Assembly (NCBI GenBank): GCA_964495595.1
Contig: CAZBWH010000007.1
Location: 1 to 59,319, forward strand
Reading direction: 5' to 3'
Length of the DNA stretch: 59,319 bases
Origin: CALMFQ01 sp964495595
GTDB lineage: Bacteria; Pseudomonadota; Gammaproteobacteria; Burkholderiales; SCOH01
The first letter of the stretch is position 1; each line of letters opens with the position of its first letter. The translations under genes were made by a program, and so were the position numbers. The notes below the pieces were generated by a model. It did no database searches. It saw only the letters and a list, made by a program, of their open reading frames with translations, and was not told the origin of the DNA. Below, piece after piece: positions 7,992 to 18,000 of this stretch.

Positions 7992-10130
7992 ATGAATCTG
8001 CTCTTCATTCGTCTTATCTGCCTCTTGGCCGTGCTGTTGCCGTTTGTGGCTGCAGGCTCTGCCTACGAGGCGCCCTTGCCCGCAGGACTGACGTCCGATC
8101 CCGATATGTGCAAACACGTTCGCTGTGCCGACGTATTGCCGGGCGCCACCGGGTTTTCTCCCCGCAAGGGCCAGCCGCCGTATGTCGAAGGCTACGGCAT
8201 GGTCAACGGCCAGAAAGCGCTGCTTGGTTATGTGTTCCTGTCGACCGACATCGTCGATATCCCGGCGTATTCCGGCAAGCCGATCGTGACGCTGATCGGC
8301 ATGGACAAGGCCGGCAAGATCGCCGGGGTGCGGATTCTCAAGCACAGCGAGCCGATCCTGCTGCTGGGTATCCCCGAGCAGAAAATGATCGATTTCGTCA
8401 ACCAGTACCGCGGCAAGCCGGCCGACGCGCAGTTCGAGGTAGGGGCCGGCGGTGAAGGCATTGTTCATCTGGACGCCATTTCCGGCGCCACGGTCACGGT
8501 GATCGCCGAGAATCAGGTGATCGCACAATGTGCCTACGAAGTGGCCAAACAGGTCGGTCTGGTGAAAGCCGTACCCAAGCCGGCTGCCAGATTCGCCGAC
8601 GACGGCAAGTCGCGCAACTGGAAGCAGCTGATCGACGACGGTGCGGTAAAACATCTGGTGGTGCAGCCGAAGGAGCTGGGCGAGCCGGATCAGGGCAAGC
8701 CGTATATCGACCTGTGGTTCGGTTATCTCAGCCATCCGCAGATCGGCCGTTCGGTGCTCGGCGAAGAGGGCTACAAACGGCTGATGTCCGGGCTGGGGCC
8801 ACACGATCACGCCCTGTTCATCATCGGCAGCGGCGCCGGCTCGTTCAAGGGCTCCGGCTTCGTGCGCGGCGGCCTGTACGACCGGCTGAAAATCAGCCAG
8901 CAACGCGACAGCTTCACCTTCCGCGATACCGACTACCTGAACCTGTACACCATGCAGGCGGCGGGTGCGCCGGCTTACGACGAATCGGGCATTTTCATCA
9001 TCCGTGGCAAGGGATTTTCGGCGGCGTATCCGTTCGATTTCGTGTTCCTGGGCAACCGGCAGGACAAGGAAACCGGCGCCCGTGAGTTCGTCAACTTCCC
9101 GACCGAATACTGGTTGTCCGCCAGCTACCTGCAAGGTGGCCGTCCGGCGTTCAGCAAACCTGACCCGACCTGGCTGAAAGTGTGGAAAGAGAAAGCCTGG
9201 CAGATCGCTGTATTCTGCCTGTTCCTTGCTGCCGTCGCGATTGCTTACGCCAAGCGCGACACGCTGGTACGCCGGGCCAGTCACAAGGACAAGCGCTGGA
9301 CGGAATATCCGAAGTACGCATTCTGGATATTCAGCATTGTTTTTGTCGGTTTCTGGCAGATGGCGCAGCCGTCGATCACCCATGTGATGACCTGGTTCCA
9401 TTCGATCCTGTTCCAGTGGAAGTGGGAGCTGTTCCTGTCCGACCCGTTCATCTTCCTGTTCTGGTGGTTCATCATCATCACTGTGTTCGTCTGGGGCAGG
9501 GGGTTGTTCTGTGGTTGGATGTGCCCGTTCGGCTCGTTGTCGGAGCTGTTGTACAAGATCGGCGGCAAGATCGGCCTGCGTCGTTTCCAGCGCAAGCTGC
9601 CGCAGCACATGCATGACAAGCTGAAATGGCTGAAATACGTGATTTTCTTCGGCCTGATGGCGGTATCGCTGTATTCGATGAGTCTGGCGGAAAAAATGGC
9701 CGAGATCGAGCCGTTCAAGACCACCTTCCTGGTCGGCATCTGGAACCGCTCGTGGCCGTTTGCGCTGTTCGCGCTGACCCTGCTTGGCGTCGGCATGCTG
9801 GTCGAGCGGCCGTTCTGCAAATACCTGTGCCCGCTCGGCGCCGGCCTGGCGATTCCCAGTACCTTCCGCCTGTTCGGCCTCAAGCGCAAGGCCGAATGTG
9901 GTCCGTGCAAGGCGTGTCAGGTGGGGTGTGGTTCGCTGGCGATTGATCCGCAGTCGGGCAAGATCGACCAGCGCGAATGCTTGCTGTGTCTGGACTGCAT
10001 GGTGTTGTACCACGACGACCATGCCTGCCCGCCGCTGGCTAAAGAGCGCAAGCGGCGCGAGAAGGCCGGCCTGCCGCTGACGCCGATCGGAAAGGATGGG
10101 TATTTCATTCCGATCAAGCAGGTGAAATAA
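7992..10130 (+). CDS. nosR: NosR: membrane flavoprotein/polyferredoxin for N2O reduction
   Basis: 712 residues. The ATG at 7992 is preferred over the upstream ATG (7935), which overlaps the regulatory box. The order is signal peptide (about 1-24), periplasmic FMN-binding domain with flavinylation motif SGAT (164-167, FMN on Thr167 by ApbE), several membrane segments with two CxxxCP motifs (CGWMCPFG, CKYLCPLG), and a C-terminal cytoplasmic pair of [4Fe-4S] motifs (CGPCKACQVGC; CLLCLDC). NosR is required for nosZ expression and electron supply to NosZ. It lies downstream of nosZ, the reverse of the usual nosR-Z-D-F-Y-L order, and is followed by a terminator. Confidence 0.94.
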   Translation: MNLLFIRLICLLAVLLPFVAAGSAYEAPLPAGLTSDPDMCKHVRCADVLPGATGFSPRKGQPPYVEGYGMVNGQKALLGYVFLSTDIVDIPAYSGKPIVTLIGMDKAGKIAGVRILKHSEPILLLGIPEQKMIDFVNQYRGKPADAQFEVGAGGEGIVHLDAISGATVTVIAENQVIAQCAYEVAKQVGLVKAVPKPAARFADDGKSRNWKQLIDDGAVKHLVVQPKELGEPDQGKPYIDLWFGYLSHPQIGRSVLGEEGYKRLMSGLGPHDHALFIIGSGAGSFKGSGFVRGGLYDRLKISQQRDSFTFRDTDYLNLYTMQAAGAPAYDESGIFIIRGKGFSAAYPFDFVFLGNRQDKETGAREFVNFPTEYWLSASYLQGGRPAFSKPDPTWLKVWKEKAWQIAVFCLFLAAVAIAYAKRDTLVRRASHKDKRWTEYPKYAFWIFSIVFVGFWQMAQPSITHVMTWFHSILFQWKWELFLSDPFIFLFWWFIIITVFVWGRGLFCGWMCPFGSLSELLYKIGGKIGLRRFQRKLPQHMHDKLKWLKYVIFFGLMAVSLYSMSLAEKMAEIEPFKTTFLVGIWNRSWPFALFALTLLGVGMLVERPFCKYLCPLGAGLAIPSTFRLFGLKRKAECGPCKACQVGCGSLAIDPQSGKIDQRECLLCLDCMVLYHDDHACPPLAKERKRREKAGLPLTPIGKDGYFIPIKQVK

Positions 10131-10164
10131 GCCGCCGCCACGAGCCTGACCAAGCCATCTCCAG

Positions 10165-10204
10165 ACAGCGCCTTTCCGGAAGCGGAAGGGCGCTGTTTTC
10201 TTTT
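10165..10204 (+). terminator. Rho-independent terminator after nosR
   Basis: 13-bp stem ACAGCGCCTTTCC (10165-10177) / GGAAGGGCGCTGT (10184-10196), with one G-T pair, followed by TTTTCTTTT. It closes the nos region, so no nosDFYL follows. Confidence 0.88.
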
Positions 10205-10293
10205 GGCGCGAGTGTTGCGGGTTGTCAGCGCAATCGTGAAACCTGGGCTGCCAGGGCCTACACTGAAACAGGATTCCGCTGCAGGAGGACGGC

Positions 10294-13200
10294 ATGATTA
10301 CGCTACCCGAGATGGGGCAGGCGGCTGCCTGGCAAGCGCTACGGCACGACTGGCTGGGCGATGAGGCGGCATTGGTCAGGCAATGGCTGGCGGATTTGCC
10401 GGACGACTGGCAGGTGGCGCAAGCGCAGGGAGAGTCATTGCTGGCTGCCGTGCAACGATCCACCCCTGGCGTTCGCGAGTCGCTGCTGCACCTGTTTCCG
10501 CTCACCTCGCCGGAAGGGCGGGTGTTGATGCAATTGGCCGAGGCGGTGCTGCGGATTCCGGACGACGCTACGCTCGATCGGCTGCTGCATGATCTGTTGC
10601 TGCAAGGGGACTGGCACACCGCTGCACAACGGGCACAGCGATGGCAGGCATCGATTGCTTCGCGACTGCTCGAATTTTGCCAGTGGCTGGCCCACGCCGG
10701 TGATGCCGGCCGTCTGGGGGAATGGTTGCTGGAAGCGGGCCAGGCATCGATTCGGACCGGCGCGCGCAAGGCGGTTGCTGCGCTGTCGGCCGATTTCGTG
10801 ATTGGCCAGACCATTGAGCAGGCCCTACTGACCGCCGATAACGCCGGCCAGCACCGCTACAGCTTTGATATGCTGGGCGAGGCGGCACTGACCTACCCGG
10901 ATGCTGCGGCGTATTTCGAGGCCTACCGGCAAGCGATCCAGGCGGTGGCGTTGTCGCGTCGGGCAGACCGGCAGGACCGGAGCGTGTCGATCAAGCTGTC
11001 GGCACTGCATCCGCGCTACGAGTGGCGCAATCTGGATCAGCTGCGCCACGAACTGCTGCCGATGCTGGTCGAGCTGGCGATGCTGGCCCGCGAGCTCGAT
11101 GTGCCGCTGACGCTGGATGCAGAAGAAGCCGAACGGCTGGAGGTATCGTTATTGCTGTTCGAGCAGGTATTCACCCGGCCGCAGCTGGCCGATTGGCCAT
11201 GGCTGGGGCTGGCCGTCCAGGCATACTCGCTGCGTGCGCCGGCGGTGATTGACTGGCTGTCCCGCCTGGCCCACACCTGCGGCAAGCGGATTCCGGTGCG
11301 TCTGGTAAAAGGTGCTTATTGGGATGGCGAGATCAAGCGGGCTCAGCAGGGCGGCTGGGCCGGCTATCCGGTGCTGACCAGCAAGACACATACCGAACTG
11401 GCGTATCTGATCTGTGCGGCCAGGTTGCTGGCCGATGCCGAGGCTTTCGAGCCGCAATTTGCCACCCACAATGCCTGGACAGCAGCGCATATCCTGCAGC
11501 TGGCGCAGCCGGGTGGCCGCCAGATCGAATTCCAGCGATTGCATGGCATGGGCGAGGCTCTGCATCGTCAGCTGGTGCAGCGGCACGGCATGGTGAGCCG
11601 GGTGTACGCACCGGTAGGGCCGTTGCCCAGATTGCTGCCTTATCTGGTGCGGCGGTTGCTGGAAAACGGCGCCAGCAATTCGTTTGTTCATCAACTGGCG
11701 GGCGCAGGCTCGCCGGCACACGACATGGCCCGCATCTACCAGACGGCGGGTGCCGTGTCTCCCGGCCTGCCAGCGCCAGGTGCCTGGTTTTCCGGCCGGC
11801 AGATCGCCACAGGAGGAAGCATGGCCGATATGACATTCCTGCAATCGCTGCAGGCTGAGATGGCGCCCTGGGCGCAGCATGGGTGGGAGGCCGCGCCGTT
11901 CATTCATGGCCACCCGCTGGAAGGCGGGCGCCAGCCTCGTCATTCTCCACTGGATACCCGACAGCAGATCGGCTGGCTGATACCCGCCAGCGAGGCTGCA
12001 GTCGACGCGGCGCTGGCGGGTGCGCAGCGGGCCGCCGCCGGGTGGGATGCCACGCCGGTCGAAACACGGGTTGCCGTGCTCGAATCGCTGGCCGGACGCC
12101 TTACCGAACATCGCGGCGAGTTGCTGGCCTTGTTGCAGCTGGAGGCTGGCAAGGCGTTGCCTGATGCGCTGGCCGAATGGCGCGAGGCGATCGACTACTG
12201 TTACTGGTATGCCCGCCAGGCAAAGCAGATATTCGGCCGCCCCTTGCAGCTCGATGCCGTGGCTGGCGAGCGCAACCAGCTGGGGTGGCACGGCCGCGGC
12301 TGTCTGGTGTGTATCAGCCCGTGGAATTTTCCGCTGGCCATCTTTGTCGGTCAGGTTGTGGCTGCGCTGGTGGCCGGCAACAGCGTGGTGGCCAAACCTT
12401 CCCAACACACCAGCCTGATTGCCGCACGGGTGACCAGGCTGCTTGCCGATGTCGGCGTGCCCCCCGGCGTACTGCAACTGGTGACTGGAGAGGGGGCCAC
12501 CCTGGGCGAGCGGCTGATTGATCACCCGGCGGTAGCCGGCGTGGTGTTTACCGGATCGGCGGCCGTGGCCAGCCAGATCCAGCGCCTGCTGGCCCGTCGG
12601 CAGGATGCCATTGTGCCGCTGATCGCCGAAACCAGCGGTGTGAACGCGATGATTGTCGACAGTTCGGCGCATCTCGAACAATTAGTCGCCGACGTGATGC
12701 AGTCGGCCTTCAACAGCGCCGGCCAGCGCTGTTCGTCGCTGCGCGTACTGTGTGTGCAGGACGAGATTGCCGGGCCGGTGACCGATTTGTTGCGTGAGGC
12801 AATGCATACGCTGACTGTCGGGGATGTGCGCATTCTGGCCAACGATATCGGGCCGTTGATCAGCGAGCCGGCGCGCCAGCAATTGCAGGACTATCTGGCC
12901 GGGTTGCCTGGCAGGCTGCTGGCGCAGGGTACGCTGTCGGCTGATTTGCCGCCGGGGGCGTATGTTGCTCCGCAGTTGTGGGAAATCGACCCGGAGCATT
13001 GGCCAACGCAGGAGACATTCGGCCCGGTGCTGCACCTGGTTCGCTGGCGACAGGGCGAACTGGCCGGGGTGGTCGAACGTATCAACCGGTCGGGATTTGG
13101 TCTGACGCTGGCGCTGCACTCGCGGCTGCCTTCGCATATCGAGCTGGTTAGTCGTCTGGCCCGAGTGGGCAATCTGTACGTCAACCGCAACCAGATCGGC

Positions 13201-13380
13201 GCCGTGGTCGGCTGTCAGCCGTTTGGCGGCGAAGGGCGTTCCGGCACCGGGCCGAAGGCCGGTGGCCCGCATTATCTGCAGCGGCTGGCGGTGGAACGGG
13301 TGGTCAGCATCAACACGGCTGCGGTGGGTGGTTCGCCGGAGCTGTACCGCGAAGACTGGCAGCGAAACGCTGATTATTGA
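10294..13380 (+). CDS. putA: Bifunctional proline dehydrogenase / P5C dehydrogenase PutA (short type)
   Basis: 1028 residues, ATG at 10294 with GGAGG 6 nt upstream. It oxidises proline to glutamate, passing electrons to the quinone pool. The FAD-dependent proline dehydrogenase half shows YSFDMLGEAA, SVSIKLSALHPRYE and RLVKGAYWDGEIKRAQ. The aldehyde dehydrogenase half shows ISPWNFPLAIF, VFTGSAAVA and the catalytic Cys in FNSAGQRCSS. At about 1030 residues it matches the minimal type A PutA and lacks the N-terminal ribbon-helix-helix repressor of E. coli PutA, so it should not autoregulate. Single gene, convergent with the GGDEF gene. Confidence 0.93.
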   Translation: MITLPEMGQAAAWQALRHDWLGDEAALVRQWLADLPDDWQVAQAQGESLLAAVQRSTPGVRESLLHLFPLTSPEGRVLMQLAEAVLRIPDDATLDRLLHDLLLQGDWHTAAQRAQRWQASIASRLLEFCQWLAHAGDAGRLGEWLLEAGQASIRTGARKAVAALSADFVIGQTIEQALLTADNAGQHRYSFDMLGEAALTYPDAAAYFEAYRQAIQAVALSRRADRQDRSVSIKLSALHPRYEWRNLDQLRHELLPMLVELAMLARELDVPLTLDAEEAERLEVSLLLFEQVFTRPQLADWPWLGLAVQAYSLRAPAVIDWLSRLAHTCGKRIPVRLVKGAYWDGEIKRAQQGGWAGYPVLTSKTHTELAYLICAARLLADAEAFEPQFATHNAWTAAHILQLAQPGGRQIEFQRLHGMGEALHRQLVQRHGMVSRVYAPVGPLPRLLPYLVRRLLENGASNSFVHQLAGAGSPAHDMARIYQTAGAVSPGLPAPGAWFSGRQIATGGSMADMTFLQSLQAEMAPWAQHGWEAAPFIHGHPLEGGRQPRHSPLDTRQQIGWLIPASEAAVDAALAGAQRAAAGWDATPVETRVAVLESLAGRLTEHRGELLALLQLEAGKALPDALAEWREAIDYCYWYARQAKQIFGRPLQLDAVAGERNQLGWHGRGCLVCISPWNFPLAIFVGQVVAALVAGNSVVAKPSQHTSLIAARVTRLLADVGVPPGVLQLVTGEGATLGERLIDHPAVAGVVFTGSAAVASQIQRLLARRQDAIVPLIAETSGVNAMIVDSSAHLEQLVADVMQSAFNSAGQRCSSLRVLCVQDEIAGPVTDLLREAMHTLTVGDVRILANDIGPLISEPARQQLQDYLAGLPGRLLAQGTLSADLPPGAYVAPQLWEIDPEHWPTQETFGPVLHLVRWRQGELAGVVERINRSGFGLTLALHSRLPSHIELVSRLARVGNLYVNRNQIGAVVGCQPFGGEGRSGTGPKAGGPHYLQRLAVERVVSINTAAVGGSPELYREDWQRNADY

Positions 13381-13440
13381 TCCCGCAGGCGTATTTCGCT
13401 GTGTCTTGCCTGCCGGGAAAATCAGCGATTGCGCCGGTTG

Positions 13441-15024
13441 TCAGATGCCGGGATCGCTTGGCGAGCCAAACAGGCAGAGGTTGCTGCGCTTGGATTGCTT
13501 GACGTGATACATCGCCTGGTCGGCTTCGCTGAGGATGTGGTCGCAGTCGTCCTCTTTGCCGAAGAACAAGCGGTAGCCCACGCTGCCGCTGCAGCGGTAA
13601 TCGACCTTGCCCAGCGGGAAAACGCGATCCAGTGTGCCGCGCAGGGTATCGAGAACCTTTTGCACACTCATCCGGGCGCTGGTTTCGTCACCGCCCAACT
13701 GCTCCAGCAGTACGACGCCACTCTGGTGGCCCCAGGTGTCGTTCAATACCTTGAAGTTATCCAGATCGACAAACAGCAGTGCCGCCCATTGCTGGGTGCG
13801 TGCACTGTTCAGTTGTGCCAGGCGCAGCCGGTCAAGCAGTTGCCGTCGGTTGGGCAGACCGGTCAGGGCGTCGTGCCAGGCCAGCCGGCGGATTTCTTCG
13901 TCGGCCTGGCGTTCTTTGCTGATATCGCGAATCACTGCCAGATAGTCGTCGGCACTGTCGGGGCCAACGGGCTGCAGGTGATTGACGGTGAGGTGCAGGT
14001 AGCGGTTGCCAGCCGGCATGTTCAGGCAGCATTCGCTGCTGACGGCGTTTTGCTGGTCATGGCACAGCAGCGTGGTGTTCAGTAGCGATTCGGCCAGCGG
14101 GGCGGGCAGGATCGAGCTGACCGGCTGCAGCGGCGCGTGGGGCAAATCGACCAGCGAAGCCAGATGGTCTGGCAGATGCAGACTGGTGAGCCGGTGGTCG
14201 CTGTCGTAGCTCAACACCAGGTCAGGAAGCGAGCGGATCAGGGTGGCCAGCTGCAGCTCGCGGTCACGCAATGCCTGTTCGGCTTGCTTGCGCGAGTGGA
14301 TGTCGATCCGGGTGCCCAGGATGCGCAGCGGGTGGCCCTGGTCGTCCTGCCCGGCCTGCCGACCCAGCAGGGCGAACCAGCGGTAGCTGCCGGCTGCCGC
14401 CATGCGCAATTCGATGGCAACGTTGCCGGTTTGTGCGTGGCAGTGGGCTTCGAGCGCTGCCTGCAGGGCTGGCAGGTCGTCGGGGTGAACCAGGGAGGCC
14501 CAGTCACTGACTTCAGGGCCGCCGGCAGCATGCAGATCGAGCTGCAGCCGGCCGCTACCGGGCTGCCACTCCCACAGTTGCTGCTGCCCTCCAGTCAGTG
14601 CCAGTTGCAGTTCGTTGCGCAGCCGTTCGCGCTCCAGCAGATTGCGGATCCGCAGTCGGGTGATGCCGACATCAAATGGCTTGGTGATGTAGTCGGCGGC
14701 GCCCAGCGCCAGTCCGGTGGCTTCATTGTCCGGGTCGCTCAGCGCCGTGACGAACATCACCGGAACCCGGCTCAGGGTCGGGTCTTGCTGCAGGTGGTGA
14801 CAGGTTTCGTAGCCATCCATGCCCGGCATCATGATGTCGAGCAGGATCAGGTCGGGTACCGTCTGGCTGGCCAGTTGCAGGGCTTCGGCGCCAGAATTGG
14901 CAAACTGGACTTCGTAGTCGTCGGTCAGCGCCTCGGCCAGGATGGCGACATTGGCCGGCACATCGTCGACGATCAGCAGCCGCGGGCGCCAGGCCGTCGG
15001 CAAGGGGGCTAAGGGGTGAGCCAT
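13441..15024 (-). CDS. Response regulator with PAS and degenerate GGDEF domain
   Basis: 527 residues if started at the ATG at 15024, which forms an ATGA overlap with the stop of the upstream kinase; an ATG at 15054 is the alternative. The receiver domain has phospho-acceptor Asp63 (LILLDIMMPGMDG). Two PAS-like segments lie at about 140-370, and a GGDEF-family domain begins AWHDALTGLPNRRQ at 382. The metal-binding FVDLDNFK is kept, but the text then jumps from NDTWGHQSG to VVLLEQL. That block normally follows GGDEF, so about 30 residues including the active site are missing. The GGDET further on is not the catalytic motif. Probably a catalytically dead output partner of the hybrid kinase. Confidence 0.82.
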   Translation of the reverse strand: MAHPLAPLPTAWRPRLLIVDDVPANVAILAEALTDDYEVQFANSGAEALQLASQTVPDLILLDIMMPGMDGYETCHHLQQDPTLSRVPVMFVTALSDPDNEATGLALGAADYITKPFDVGITRLRIRNLLERERLRNELQLALTGGQQQLWEWQPGSGRLQLDLHAAGGPEVSDWASLVHPDDLPALQAALEAHCHAQTGNVAIELRMAAAGSYRWFALLGRQAGQDDQGHPLRILGTRIDIHSRKQAEQALRDRELQLATLIRSLPDLVLSYDSDHRLTSLHLPDHLASLVDLPHAPLQPVSSILPAPLAESLLNTTLLCHDQQNAVSSECCLNMPAGNRYLHLTVNHLQPVGPDSADDYLAVIRDISKERQADEEIRRLAWHDALTGLPNRRQLLDRLRLAQLNSARTQQWAALLFVDLDNFKVLNDTWGHQSGVVLLEQLGGDETSARMSVQKVLDTLRGTLDRVFPLGKVDYRCSGSVGYRLFFGKEDDCDHILSEADQAMYHVKQSKRSNLCLFGSPSDPGI

Positions 15025-18000
15025 CACGCGGCCGGGGGGCGAGGTGGGGTCCATTCGTTCATCCGGTTCAGTGCCTCCTTGAAGTCCAGGATCTGGATGG
15101 CTTGCCAGACCGGTGCGAATGCGGCCTGTTGATCGGTGCCGGCCAACTGGCTGGCAATCGCCTCGGCGCAGCGGCGGGCGCGCAAGTTATTCTGTCGCAG
15201 CAATTGTTGCAGTTCATCCAGCGCCGGCTGCAGTGTCGACAGATCGGCGTCGGCTAACGAGTGCGCAGGTTGATCGACTGTCGAGCTCTGATTGTAGCCG
15301 GACAATTGCAGCCATGCCTGTTGGCAGCTCTGGGCCAGCCAGCTGGCAGCGCTGGCCAGCTGCTGTGGGTCGGCATTGGCGCTACGGCAGTGATCGCATA
15401 CTGCCGTGGCTGCTTGCTGAATGTCGGTCAGCCCCAGGTTGCCGGCGTGACCTTTCAGGTCGTGTGCCAGCCGGTAGAGCGCCGGCAGGTCTGGCTGCTG
15501 CAGCAAGGACTGGACATGGCCGGCAGTGTGCTGGTGCCGCAGGCGAAACTCGTTCAGCAATTGCCGGTACAGCGGCTGGTTGCCACCCAGCCTGGCCAGT
15601 GCGCCTTCCCGGTCGATCCAGTCTTGGGCTGGCGGTTTGGGCTCGGGCATGTCGGCCGGCCGGGACGATGCAACGGGCAGCCAGCGGGCGAGCGTCTGTT
15701 CCAGTTGCATGACCTCGATCGGCTTGCCCAGGTGGGCGTTCATACCGGCTTCGGCGCAGGCCTGGCGGTCGTCGTCGGATGCGGCAGCCGTCATGGCAAT
15801 GATCGGGATGTCGCGGCCGCCCGGCAGGCCGCGAATGCGCCGGGTCGCTTCGAAGCCGTCCATTTCCGGCATGTGCAGATCCATCAGGATCGCCGCGAAC
15901 GATTGCCTGCCTGCCTGGTCGACGGCTTCCAGTCCGTTGGCGGTGCAAACGACGTCCAGCCCGCATTTTTTCAGCATTTCCCGTGCAACGATCTGGTTGA
16001 CCGGGTTGTCTTCGGCCAGCAGTACCGTGGCCGGTGCAAAGCACAACCGGATCGGGGGCGTTGCCGGCGTGGCTGGCTGGCTGCCGGCCGGGCCATCGCC
16101 TGGCTGCAGCGGCAGCAGGATGGTGACGCAGGTGCCGTGGCCGGGCGTGCTATCCAGCCGGATCGTGCCCTGCATCAGCTCCACCAGGCGCTTGCAGATC
16201 ATCAGTCCCAGTCCGGTGCCACCGTAACGCCGGGTGGTCGAGGTGTCGGCCTGGCTGAACGCCTGGAACTGCCGGGCTTGCTGTTCGGCAGTCATGCCGA
16301 TGCCGGTGTCCTGTACGCTGACCTGCAGCCAGCGTTGCCCTTGCTGGATCAGCGGTGTAGCTGCCAGCGCAATGCCCCCCTGTTCGGTGAACTTGATCGC
16401 GTTGCCCAGCAGGTTGTTCAGCACCTGAGCCAGCCTCAAGGGGTCGCCCATCATCCGTTCCGGCAGGCCAGGGGCCAGGGCGAGCGAGATCGACAGCCCC
16501 TTCTGCTCGGCAAGCGCCCGGTAAAGGGTGTGTGTCTGGCGGAATACCGATGCCGGATCAAAGCCGGTTTGCTCCAGCCGCATGCCGCCGGCCTCCAGCT
16601 TCGAATAATCCAGAATATCGTTCAGGATGCGCAGCAGGCTGTGCGATGAGTTCAGCATGGTTTGCAGGAAGTGTCGCTGACGGGCATCCAGCGGGGTATC
16701 GAGCAACAGTTGGGCCAGCCCCAGGACCGCATTCATCGGCGTACGGATTTCGTGGCTCATGTTGGCCAGAAAGTCGCTTTTGGCCTGGCTGGCCGCTTCG
16801 GCGGCTTGCTTGGCCTGCAGCAGTGCGGTTTCGGCTTGCTGGCGCATGGCCAGCGCCTGCTTCTGCAGGCTGATGTCGATCATCTGGCTGACAAACAGGG
16901 CGGTCTGGCCACTACTGTCGCGCACTTGCGATACGCTCAGATGAATCCACAGGTAGTCGCCATGCTTGCGGCGGTAGCGTTTTTCGGTCTGGAATGCATC
17001 CAGTTGCCCCAGCAGCATTGCCCGTTGGCGACGCTGGTCGTCTGATCGCTCGTCCGGGTGGGTCAGGCTGTCGATGTCGGTGGACAGCAGCTCGGCTTCG
17101 CTGAAGCCCAGCATGCTGCACAGCGCTTTGTTGACCTTCAGCCACTGGCCGCTGGCCGAAACCAGGGCCATGCCGTGCGGTGCGTTTTCAAACGTGCTGC
17201 GAAACTGTTCTTCGGCTTTCTTCAGCCCCTGAATCGCCTCGGCGCGTTCGGTGATGTCACGCGTCGAGCAGTACAGGCAGGGCTCGCCGTTGATTTCAAT
17301 CGGGCTGGTGCTGATCTCGACCATGCGGATCTGGCCGTCCTTGCGCCGGTGCCGGGTCTCGAAACAGTCGCTGTCCTGCCGGATCAGCCGTGACAGGCGT
17401 TGCTGCAGGCGCTCCGGGGTCCATTGCGCGTCAAAATCGCTGATCTGCAGCCGCGAGGCTTCTTCGGCGCTGTAGCCCAGATGATCGAGAAACGCACGGT
17501 TCCATTCCAGTAGCCGGCCGTAGCGGTCGATCACGTGGATGCCTTCGGTGGCCGTCTGCATCAGCAACTGGAAGTGGGCTTTTTGCCGCTCCAGTGCTAC
17601 CTGGGTGTCTTCCAGCGCCTGGGTGCGCTCGGCCACTTTGGATTCCAGGTCTTCGTACAGCGCCCTCAGGCGGGTCGCCATGTGGTTGAACGTGGCAGCG
17701 AGCTGGCCGATCTCGTCCTTGCGACTGTCCTCGATCTGGCCGGCCAGTGCGCCGTCGGCCATGGCCCGGCTGGCCCGGTTCAGGTTGCCCAGCCGTCTGA
17801 CCAGATGCCGTCCGAACCATGCGGCGGTTGCCGAGATGCCAAGCAGCGTCAGGCCGAGCAGCCCCAGTCCCAATCGTTGCAGGCGCTGCAGCGGCGCGAG
17901 CGCCTCCTGGCGGTCGATCTTGACCACCATTCCCCAGCCCAGCTCCCTGAGCGGGCGCCAGGCAGCGATGACCGGCGTCCCCGAGTAATCCACCGCGGCC

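Noticed and set aside
7932..10814. 960-residue open frame on the minus strand opposite nosR and putA
   Set aside because: Low-complexity His/Arg/Gln-rich translation with no domain; it is a shadow of strongly coding plus-strand genes at high GC.
13381..13440. Terminator between putA and the GGDEF gene
   Set aside because: An imperfect bulged stem (13382-13417) without a T-tract on either strand; not convincing.
13690..13705. GGDET read as the catalytic GGDEF motif
   Set aside because: It follows VVLLEQL, which in this family comes after the true motif, so it is a coincidental sequence in the next loop.
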